Shown here: piece by piece, positions 26,201 to 36,245 of the stretch | How the letters are laid out: every line of letters starts with the position of its first letter | Numbering within the stretch: the first letter of the stretch is position 1 | NCBI RefSeq assembly: GCF_041381155.1 | Contig: NC_091146.1 | Coordinates: 37,819,876-37,883,875, forward strand | Length of the DNA: 64,000 nt | Source of the DNA: Argopecten irradians | Lineage: Eukaryota > Mollusca > Bivalvia > Pectinida > Pectinidae | Direction of reading: 5' to 3' | Notes under the pieces: model-generated | The model's database searches: none | Seen by the model: only the letters and a program-made list of their open reading frames with translations | Told to the model about the DNA's origin: nothing | Position numbers and translations under genes: made by a program

Positions 26201-29200
26201 CCCGACCAATCACAGACCAACTCCCAACCAATCACAGGCCAACGTCGCCCCGACCAATCACAGGCCAACGTCACCCCGACCAATCACAGGCCAACGTCGC
26301 CCGACCAATCACAGACCAACGTCGCCCCAACCAATCACAGGCCAACGTCGCCCCGACCAATCACAGGCCTTTCACCCCAACCAATCACAGGCCAACGTCA
26401 CCCGACCAATCACAGGCCAACGTCACCCGACCGACAGTCAATCACAAGGCCAACGTCATCCCGACCAATCACAGACCAACGTCGCCCCGACCAATCACAG
26501 GCCAAGGTCGCCCCGACCAATCACATGCCAACGTCGCCCCGACCAATCACAGGCCAACGTCATCCCGACCAATCACAGGCCAACGTCGCCCCGACCAATC
26601 ACAGGCCAACGTCACCCCGACCAATCACAGGCCAACGTCGCCCCGACCAATCACAGGCCAACGTCGCCCCGACCAATCACAGGCCAACGTCGCCCCGACC
26701 AATCACAGACCAACGGTCACCCCGACCAATCACAGGCCAACGTCGCCCCGACCAATCACAGGCCAACGTCGCCCCGACCAATCACAGGCCAACGTCGCCC
26801 CGACCAATCACAGGCCAACGTCGCCCCGACCAATCACAGGCCAACGTCGCCCCGACCAATCACAGGCCAACGTCGCCCCGACCAATCACAGGCCAACGTC
26901 GCCCCGATCAATCACAGGTCAACGTCGCCCCGACCAATCACAGACCAACGTCACCCCGACCAATCACAGGCCAACGTCGCCCCGACCAATCACAGGCCAA
27001 CGTCGCCCCGACCAATCACAGGCCAACGTCGCCCCGACCAATCAGAGACCAATGTCATCCCGACCAATCACAGACCAACGTCGCCCCGACCAATCACAGA
27101 CCAACGTCGCCCCGACCAATCACAGACCAACGTCGCCCCGACCAATCACAGGCCAACGTCGCCCCGACCAATCACAGGCCAACGTCGCCCTGAAACAATC
27201 ACAGACCAACGTCGCCCCGACCAATCACAGACCAACGTCGCCCCGACCAATCACAGGCCAACGTCCCCGACCAATCACAGGACCAACGTCGCCCCGACCA
27301 ATCACAGGCCAACGTCGCCCCGACCAATCACAGGCCAACGTCGCCCCGACCAATCACAGGCCAACGTCGACCCGACCAATCACAGGCCAACGTCGCCCCG
27401 ACCAATCACAGGCCAACGTCGCCCCGACCAATCACAGGCCAACGTCGCCCCGACCAATCACAGGCCAACGTCGCCCCGACCAATCACAGGCCAACGTCGC
27501 CCCGACCAATCACAGACCAACGTCATCCCGACCAATCACAGGCCAACGTCGCCCCGACCAATCACAGGCCAACGTCGCCCCGACCAATCACAGGCCAACG
27601 TCGCCCCGACCAATCACAGGCCAACGTCGCCCCGACCAATCACAGGCCAACGTCACCCCGACCAATCACAGGCCAACGTCGCCCCAACCAATCACAGGCC
27701 AACGTCGCCCCGACCAATCACAGGCCAACGTCACCCCGACCAATCACAGGCCAACGTCGCCCCGACCAATCACAGGCCAACGTCGCCCCGACCAATCACA
27801 GGCCAACGTCACCCCGACCAATCACAGGCCAATGTCGCTCGACCAATCACAGGCCAACGTCGCCCCGACCAATCACAGGCCAATGTCGTCCCGACCAATC
27901 ACAGGCCAACGTCACCACGACCAATCACAGGCCAACGTCGCCCCGAACCAATCACAGGCCAACGTCACCCCCGACCAATCACAGGTCAACGTCGCCCCGA
28001 CCAATCACAGGCCAACGTCGCCCCGACCAATCACAGGCCAACGTCGCCCCGACCAATCACAGGCCAACGTCGCCCGACCAATCACAGGCCAACGTCGCCC
28101 CGACCAATCACAGGCCAACGTCGCCCCGACCAATCACAGGCCAACGTCGCCCCGACCAATCACAGGCCAACGTCGCCCCGACCAATCACAGGCCAACGTC
28201 GCCCCGACCAATCACAGGTCAACGTCGCCCCGACCAATCACAGGCCAACGTCGCCCCGACCAATCACAGGCCAACGTCGCCCCGACCAATCACAGGCCAA
28301 CGTCGCCCCGACCAATCACAGGCCAACGTCGCCCCGACCAATCACAGGCCAACGTCGCCCCGACCAATCACAGGCCAACGTCGCCCCGACCAATCACAGG
28401 CCAACGTCGCCCCGACCAATCACAGGCCAACGTCACCCCGACCAATCACAGGCCAACGTCGCCCCGACCAATCACAGACCAACGTCGCCCCGACCAATCA
28501 CAGGCCAACGTCGCCCCGACCAATCACAGGCCAACGTCGCCCCGACCAATCACAGGTCAACGTCGCCCCGACCAATCACAGGCCAACGTCGACCCAATTT
28601 CACCCCAACCAATCACAGGCCAACGTCGCCCCGACCAATCACAGGCCAACGTCACCCCGACCAATCACAGGTCAACGTCGCCCCGACCAATCACAGGCCA
28701 ACGTCGCCCCGACCAATCACAGGCCAACGTCACCCCGACCAATCACAGGCCAACGTCACCCCGACCAATCACAGGCCAACGTCGCCCCGACCAATCACAG
28801 GCCAACGTCGCCCCGACCAATCACAGGCCAACGTCGCCCCGACCAATCACAGACCAACGTCGCCCCGACCAATCACAGGCCAACGTCACCCCGACCAATC
28901 ACAGGCCAACGTCGCCCCGACCAATCACAGGCCAACGTCGCCCCGACCAATCACAGGCCAACGTCGCCCCGACCAATCACAGGCCAACGTCGCCCCGACC
29001 AATCACAGACCAACGTCGCCCCGACCAATCACAGGCCAACGTCGCCCCGACCAATCACAGGCCAACGTCGCCCCGACCAATCACAGGCCAACGTCGCCCC
29101 GACCAATCACAGGCCAACGTCGCCCCGACCAATCACAGGCCAACGTCATCCCGACCAATCACAGGTCAACGTCTCCCTGACCAATCACAGGCCAACGTCG

Positions 29201-30715
29201 CCCCGACCAATCACAGGCCAACGTCGCCCCGACCAATCACAGACCAACGTCACCCCGACCAATCACAGACCAAACAGACCAACGTCGCCCCGACCAATCA
29301 CAGACCAATGTCGCTCCAACTAATCACTGGCCAACGTCGCCCCGACCAATCACAGGCCAACGTCGTCCCGACCAATCACAGGCCAACGTCGCCCCGACCA
29401 ATCACAGACCAACGTCGCCCCGACCAATCACAGGCCAACGTCGCCCCGACCAATCACAGGCCAACGTCGCCCCGACCAATCACAGGCCAACGTCGCCCCG
29501 ACCAATCACAGGCCAACGTCGCCCCGACCAATCAGAGACCAATGTCATCCCGACCAATGTCACAGACCAACGTCGCCCCGACCAATCACAGGCCAACGTC
29601 GCCCCGACCAATCACAGGCCAACGTCGCCCTGACCAATCACAGGCCAACGTCGCCCCGACCAATCACAGACCAACGTCGCCCCGACCAATCACAGACCAA
29701 CGTCGCCCACAATACAGCCAACGTCCCGCCCGACCCGCAAGGACCAACGTCACCCGACCAGTCACAGGCCAACATCATCCCGACCAATCACAGACCAACG
29801 TCGCCCCGACCAATCACAGGCCAAGGTCGCCCCGACCAATTAGAGACCAATGTCATCCCGACCAATGTCACAGACCAACGTCGCCCCGACCAATCACAGA
29901 CCAACGTCGCTCCAACTAATCACTGGCCAAGGTCGCCCCGACCAATCACAGGCCAACGTCGCTGACCAATACAGGCCAACGTCGCCCTGACCAATCACAG
30001 ACCAACGTCGCCCGACCAATCACAGACCAACGTCACCCCGACCAATCAAAGACCAACGACACCTCGACCAATCAATGGCCAACGTCGCCCCGACCAATCA
30101 CAGACCAACGTCGCCCCGACCAATCACAGGCCAACGTCGCCCCGACCAATCACAGGCCAACGTCGCCCGACCAATCACAGGCCAACGTCGCAACGAACAA
30201 TCACAGACCAACGTCGCCCCGTCCTGTCTAAGACAAACGTCACCCTGACCAATCACAGACCAACGTCGCCCCGACCAATCACAGACCAACGTCGCCCCGA
30301 CCAATCACAGACCAACGTCGCCCCGACCAATCACAGACCAACGTCGCCCTGACCAATCACAGACCAACGTCGCCCTGTCCAATCACAGACCAAAGTCACC
30401 CCGTCCTGTCTAGGACCAACGTCACCCGACCAGTCACAGACCAACGTCACCCCGACCAATCACAGACCAACGCCGCCCCGACCAATCACAGACCAACGTC
30501 GCCCCGACCAATCACAGACCAACGTCGCCCCGTCCTGTCTAGGACCAACGTCACCCCGACCAGTCACAGACCAACGTCACCCCGACCAATCACAGACCAA
30601 CGTCGCCCCGACCAATCACAGACCAACGTCGCCCCGACCAATCACAGACCAACGTTGCCCTGACCAATCACAGGTCAGCGTCGCCCCGACCAATCACAGA
30701 CCAACGTCGCCCTAC
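23211..30715. repeat. 26-bp CpG-rich, CCAAT-containing satellite
   Basis: About 285 copies of a 26-bp unit containing CGACCAATCACAGGCCAACG. Three CpGs per unit make the array far more GC- and CpG-rich than its flanks. The first kilobase and the last 1.5 kb are more variable, the centre very uniform. Frequent variants are GTCGCC to GTCACC, CCCGAC to CCTGAC, CAACGTC to CAATGTC, and CAGGCC to CAGACC or CAGGTC. Near the right end, variant units with CCTGTCTAGGACC recur at 5- and 7-unit intervals. All three plus-strand frames lack stops, giving a 1744-codon open frame (24685-29919) that I regard as a by-product. Confidence 0.97.
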
Positions 30716-31725
30716 TTCAATCCTACAAAGACCACCATGATATACCGATAATCTATAGATGTAAATCTAAGGACCCAATGTTCATCAGATGTCGCACATT
30801 CTGTCTATTTCATCAAAAGAATTTCGAACAAAATTGTAAAAATAATACAAAGATATTTCGTAATTATGAATAGGAATGCAATAATAGCATTAAAATAGAT
30901 TTAACTTGTGATTGAAAGCCATACAGGCCGCCGTTAGATTGTAAGTACCGGGTGTCCCATAAATTATGTTACACTTTCAAAGTTTAATAATTTGTTTAAT
31001 ACAGAACGTAAAGCAAGATTTTATTTGCAAAAAGCCTGCAATCATATTTTTTTGTTGTAATTTTAACAACATTTGTGTTAAAACACACATTTTTGCAAAA
31101 TGTTATCAAAACAACGTTATCCCTGACATTTGATAAACTTAAGAACATTGATATCGAAGATCTAATTTTCTAGTGCCTAATTGATGGATTGGACAATGAT
31201 GTTGGTGTTGGTATTTACTTTCTGTCTGGTGATAGTCACACAGAAATGATTGGATTTGTTGAGAGGTATAAGAGAACCCAAACCGTCATGTCATAAAAGT
31301 ATGGAACATTACCTGTATAATGTCCTCTTGACATATCAAGGTCCTAAAAGTGATGACGTCATTATGTCGTCAATGCTTTTTAGCAGAATAAACTTATTCC
31401 TTTATATTATTCATACAACAAAACTCATGATTGAAAACAGATTTTGGTTCGCCAATCTTCCTTGAGATCGTTATCTCAGTTCTCTTTCGCAGCTCCATAG
31501 TCCATAGACATTCAAACTAAACCTTGCTTTAATTATTTGTTTAGCAAGGAGCATCCTTGCTGCGAGCCAACAGCGGTGGCGCCAAAAGCACATATGGTGC
31601 ACTAAGGGAGATCACTCTAACATCCCCGGGCAAAGCCAGCAAAAGGCTCCAGAGGCCTAAAACCATTATCACATGTCATTTCCTGTACTCATGTATGTCG
31701 GAGAGTTTGTTGTGTGATTATTTGA
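30716..31725. other. Unique region between the 26-bp array and the hAT-like element
   Basis: AT-rich, non-repetitive. CGGGTGTCCCATAA near 30948 resembles the outer end of some mariner-type elements, but no partner end was found. A perfect 8-bp hairpin, AGCAAGGA-GCA-TCCTTGCT, lies at 31543-31561. Short open frames at 31250-31465 and 31557-31901 show no recognisable domain. No gene is called. Confidence 0.55.
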
Positions 31726-31730
31726 CTTAC

Positions 31731-31756
31731 CAGTGGCGTAGGAAGATGAAACGTAA

Positions 31757-31788
<32 letters not shown>

Positions 31789-32764
31789 AAGGTCCTCAAT
31801 ATTTTGTAACACCCCCCCCCCCCGCCGCCCGCACCTACAGGATGAGATTAATTCAACTCCCAACCATATATGTTTTATGTACATTTTTCATATATCAGTA
31901 AATTTAATCCTTGTACACATTTATAGACAGTGGGGTCGCTATAAAAGGATATTAACGAATACGCAAATTGGCCAGATTAGCGTGTGAGCGCCGAAGGCGC
32001 GAGATTTTAGTGTTTTAGGTGTCTGAGGGTGACCCCCGGAAAAAATATAGTAATTTAGAATGGCTGAGATGAGTTTTACAATGTATTTTGATGATTTTGC
32101 GAGCGCCCGAAAGCGCCGGATTTTGGTGTTTGGGGGGTCCGGGGCCTCCTCTAGGAAAAATATTACGATTTAGAATAGCTTAAATGAGTTTTGATGAATT
32201 TGCGAGCGCCCGAAAGCGCGAGATTTTGGTGTTTGGGGGGTCCGGGTGTCTACCCCGGAAAAAAAATTACGGTTTAGAATGGCTGAGATGAGTTTTACGA
32301 TGTATTTTAATGATTATAAAGCGTTCTTAACATGGTAATTTTTCTATTTAAAGCTGCTTGCATTTAGAAATGATAATTGTGTCGTCAAAACATTATGCAA
32401 CCCTACTCGATCTGAATACACCGGCTTCACACCATCGGCACATGGTTGTGTAACATAAAAAATGAATTAATATTGTCTCGCTAAGACATGAACAAATTGA
32501 TCTTTTAAGATAATTTTTTAGGTAGTACAGAAAATCCTGTGTATTGAATTTTGACTAGGCCTATTTAAGGTTTGACATTATGTGCGTGAACGTTTTAGGA
32601 AACACGCCGCGCAGGAGGACCCTTTTTTCTTTCAAATTAACATTTTTAGAAAATTTCAGTCGGCGAAAATGGGGGGGGGGGCAAAAAGACATGTTTGCCC
32701 CCCCCCCCCCCCCGGGGAACGGGGGGGGGGCAGTTGCCCCCCCCCCCCGCTTCCTACGCCCCTG
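31731..32764. mobile_element. hAT-like non-autonomous DNA transposon
   Basis: Starts CAGTGGCGTAGGAAG and ends with CTTCCTACGCCCCTG, 14 of 15 bases matching as inverted ends. CTTAC is repeated directly outside both ends (31726-31730 and 32765-32769) as a 5-bp target duplication. CAG...CTG ends with 5-bp duplications fit hAT5-type elements. The usual hAT duplication is 8 bp, so the superfamily is tentative. The 1,034-bp interior has long G and C runs near both ends (29 Gs at 31758-31786), three ~103-115-bp tandem repeats, and no transposase frame. Confidence 0.7.
31986..32325. repeat. Internal tandem repeats of the hAT-like element
   Basis: Three copies of a ~103-115-bp unit, each starting near GAGCGCC(C)GAA(A)GCGC and containing GATTTTGGTGTTTGGGGGGT or a close variant and TTTAGAATGGCTGAGATGAG or a close variant. 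The first phrase is an imperfect palindrome. Confidence 0.8.
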
Positions 32765-32769
32765 CTTAC

Positions 32770-33125
32770 TAAATGGAAGAACGTTATAGCCTAAAACTGT
32801 TGGTAATCTAGTATTTTACTAGTACAGAGCGGCGCCTTTTCGACACGTTCCACTTTAGACATGTGACAGATCAGTATAAGAATAAAGTACAGATACTCGG
32901 GTATATATTTATCAGATATTGATAACGCTGTTTACCCGAGTAGATAGCGATATACGTACATCGTGAGAAAGCGTGTCGCATTAATGAACTCATGATGTTA
33001 CAGATGCAGTGCACCCGATCATGGTCATGACCCTTGACCTTTTGAACAGATTTCCCATTCTTAATAAGTGTACGAGAATACCTAACGTTGTCATAGCACG
33101 AGAGAGCTCTAGGAGTGTAAGCAGT
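32770..33125. other. Unique region
   Basis: Non-repetitive sequence between the hAT-like element and the promoter-like cluster. Only short unsupported open frames on the minus strand are present. Confidence 0.5.
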
Positions 33126-33362
33126 CCACCGGAAGTTTCTGGTGTAATTAAGTGACACCAGCGGAAGTTACTGGTGTAATTAAGTGACACCACCGGAAGT
33201 TACAAGTGTAATTATTATGTATGTGTTTTCACTCTGACGTCACAACAGGAGGAAGTGAATCTGTGTTTAAAACAGTGATCAATAACGACTAATCAGCGGA
33301 GACCGATAATAACCAATCAACGGAGATCGATATAATAACCAATCAACGGAGATCGATAATAA
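33126..33362 (+). promoter_or_regulatory. Promoter-like cluster: ETS-type repeats, CRE and CCAAT repeats
   Basis: Three 32-bp tandem units (33126-33216) each carry (C/G)CGGAAGT, an ETS-family core. A full palindromic CRE, TGACGTCA, is at 33235-33242. Three ~25-bp units at 33283-33362 carry (A/T)AATCA(A/G)CGGAGA, two of them with ACCAATCA, a CCAAT/NF-Y core. Consensus 5' splice sites follow within 250 bp. This arrangement suits a TATA-less metazoan promoter, possibly of the gene whose coding exon is at 46909, but no transcript evidence is available and the link is inference. Confidence 0.35.
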
Positions 33363-33510
33363 ATACAGCTGTTTCTCTTCCTGGATGATAAAGCGCGTAC
33401 TATCACCACCAGGTTACAGAGAAACCAACATTATGATAAATGGGTATTATTAGAAAAAAACAATGGGTGTTATCATCACGTGACTGAGTGAGTAAACATC
33501 AGAAGTGTAT

Positions 33511-33587
33511 AAACAGGTAAGTTGTTAACAATTATAATACATAAACAGGGGCCATAACTCCATACACGGACCTACACAATGGTAAGT
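33511..33587 (+). other. Candidate 5' splice sites of a first, non-coding exon
   Basis: AAACAG|GTAAGT (donor at 33517) and CACAATG|GTAAGT (donor at 33582) are both near-perfect metazoan donors on the plus strand. The second follows directly after an ATG (33579-33581). Joined to the acceptor at 46895 this ATG would reach a stop after 14 further codons, so if that join occurs the exon would be untranslated leader or the ATG an upstream start. Strand and position fit the gene at 46909. Confidence 0.3.
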
Positions 33588-34337
33588 ATAGACTGGCAGA
33601 ATCACTTTGTTACATCGATTAAGTTCTCATTTACATTAAATGGACCATTCAGTGGGGCTAATTCTGTTACATAACCACGAAGCAAAATATGACATCAAAG
33701 TAGATTTCTGCATTCTTTAGGGAAAAAATGAAACAAAACTATTGTCAAATTATTCGATATTGTTCATTCTTTCAATTGATACTGTTGAATTTCCTAATCA
33801 TATATCTATACGATTAAATATGTACAATAAAGCCATTCCGAACCTTACACCAGTTAAACCAATACAAATATACAATATATAGCCACCGAAGTGTTGATAA
33901 AAAATAAGATAATGCACCTAATAATGTAAACACACTAGACTTCTTAAGTTCACTGGCGCAGGGCAGGGTTCGGCATACACTATGGCCCAACACAATGTCT
34001 AATGGTGGACAGCGAGAGAGTTTGAATACATTGCTGGCATATTATAATGATTCAGTTACTCAGACTTTCATTGGTTTGTTTCTGATAAATATTCAGATTT
34101 CCATGCACTCTAAGACTGATTCCTCCTTATAGCCGCATGATCCCTATATTAAAAGTCCTTAAATAAACAAAATTAGGTTGCATATACTACAAAAAGTTAT
34201 AACCGTTCCCTAAATACACACCAAACAATTCCCGAGTTTAAATAAAATCAATAATTAAAAATTCGATATCCATAGTGTTTGAATATGCATATCGCGCCAT
34301 TTTTAATCAGTAGACGATCACGTGACTTTCCAGACCA
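33588..34337. other. Unique AT-rich region (putative intron)
   Basis: Non-repetitive sequence with no supported gene. If the promoter and exon assignments are right, it is the start of a ~13-kb first intron. Confidence 0.45.
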
Positions 34338-34346
34338 AAAGAAATG

Positions 34347-36236
34347 GGGTGTTCTCTGAACGCCAACATATTTATCAACAATAGGTAGGTGTTGTTTTAG
34401 GAAACAATAGGAAGGCAATTATATACTGTTTCATATAAGCTGTCTTTATATTTACACCTGTAAAGTCACCTGAGATTTACCTGTATTTCAATCAGTATCA
34501 TAAGTAACATTGGTGGGTTTTGGAAAATAATTCCTTCAATAAATTCCGTATAATATACAATGTAAATTATTAATTAAAGATAATCAGTGCTTTTATATAC
34601 ATAAAATTATAAACATTGCAAATTCTAAGAATTAATATGGAGCTACATGTGGATTATTAAGAACAGTGCATTTTGAGTTCCAGGTGAAATATTTTTTTAC
34701 AAACAGGTTTCGTGATCAATGTATTGACATAGGAGTTCTCCAGAGCTACATTCTTAGCCAACTTTCATTTCTTGTGACCGTGCATAGTTGCGCATGATTT
34801 CTTTTAGCGCATAGACGTACACCTTTAAGTATTTGGTTAGAAAATGAGTGGAGAAAAACAATAGAAAAGTTTTAATTAATTTTGTCGGAGATTTTGACCT
34901 GTTTATTATAGTTTCAGTTGGTAATCTATTAAAGCCGACACAAACACACTTATATGATGTTTTATAAACATTGGTAATAATATATCATTGGTTTTTAATG
35001 CTTTATATGTATATAAAATATAAAATATTTTAGAAGTCACTTAATAATGTAAAAATACCAAATAAAATGAGATTGAAGACTGTTACTTAGGGTCTTAACC
35101 ATATTCATTTTAATACACATTATAAATGTTAATGTTGCAATACTGGCAAAATTATTTCAAGTCCATATGTTGTAGGTCTTGTAATTCTCAAAATGTTGCA
35201 AACTTTTATTGTTGTGAATACCAAATTAACAGTTTTCTTATTTTTTTTCTGTTTAAAGATTATAGTACATATACCAATTTGTATCTAGTAACAATGTTTG
35301 ACCGAAAATCAACCATAGGAAAAAAATGTATATGTTATTTCTAACATGCAAAAAAATATATCATTTTACTGGCTGTTAACGGACAACGGTTTAATTATTG
35401 GGTGCTCTTTTGTTATAATGACATACATCATTTACATTATAATGTAACATCACGCTGATCTAGAAATACCATCTTAGGATAAGAAAGCAGGAAAATTATA
35501 CAATTATGATAAATGATGCATCCTAATGCAACTTTCAAAATATATTGTATGTTCTGTTAACTGAAAAAAAAGGTCAGTCAAGTATCCCTTAAAACATTTT
35601 TAAAATTTGGAAATCATATTTGACATAAATTCACTTACTCTGTTGTAGGTAATTAACGCAGATGTTACATGTACATATAATTGATGTATACATGTATATA
35701 AGGTCACTTAACAGACATATATGGAAGACCTCGTTGAAATATATCACGTTTCGACAGGCAAAATGCTTATATTATTTCAAAGTTTTAATCGAATGGGTGT
35801 TACACTAAGTTGAAAAAGGATAATTCCTTTTTGATTTTACTGAATGGGAAATTAAGTTTCTTTCATATGAAATAAGTTTCAAAGAATCTAATGAGATTTA
35901 TACCAGAGATTTTTGATATATCAAGGAAATCTTTAAAATTCTTGAAATCAAATCATTGTGAATTTAATTTCATTTCATTCATAGATTCTATTGTTATATT
36001 TTCATAGATATTAACAGAAACATATATTATGTATATATGTATCTGATATTAAATATGAACAATTATTGAAAGAAATATCAATCGATATACATTTAGATAA
36101 GTATCAACACAGGTAACTCTTACAGGTAGATTTACCTGTTGGCATTGGGACTGCTTTTAGGAAAAAGACTATAAACACTGTCACAACAAACTACCCTACA
36201 GGTAAATCCAAAATGTTGGCGTTCAGAGATACACCC
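34347..36236. mobile_element. Mutator-like non-autonomous element candidate
   Basis: Inverted ends: the left end (34347-34369) and right end (36213-36236) share GGGTGT and a perfect 17-base TCTCTGAACGCCAACAT, with one base extra in the right copy. AAAGAAATG is present directly outside both ends (34338-34346 and 36237-36245), a 9-bp target duplication. A 9-bp duplication and G-starting inverted ends fit Mutator-type (MULE) elements. The 1.89-kb interior is AT-rich without a transposase frame. Superfamily is inferred from ends and duplication length only. Confidence 0.6.
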
Positions 36237-36245
36237 AAAGAAATG

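Noticed and set aside
24685..29919. 1744-codon open frame as a proline/glutamine-rich gene
   Set aside because: It consists only of 26-bp satellite units that lack stops in all three plus-strand frames. It has no splice or promoter context and no codon-position bias.
30940..30975. Mariner-like terminal end (CGGGTGTCCCATAA)
   Set aside because: Only one end is visible. No inverted partner or TA duplication was found within the next kilobase.
33311..33356. Relationship of the CCAAT repeats to satellite A through the shared AACGGAGATC
   Set aside because: Only a 10-base match with a different period and otherwise unlike flanks. Probably chance.
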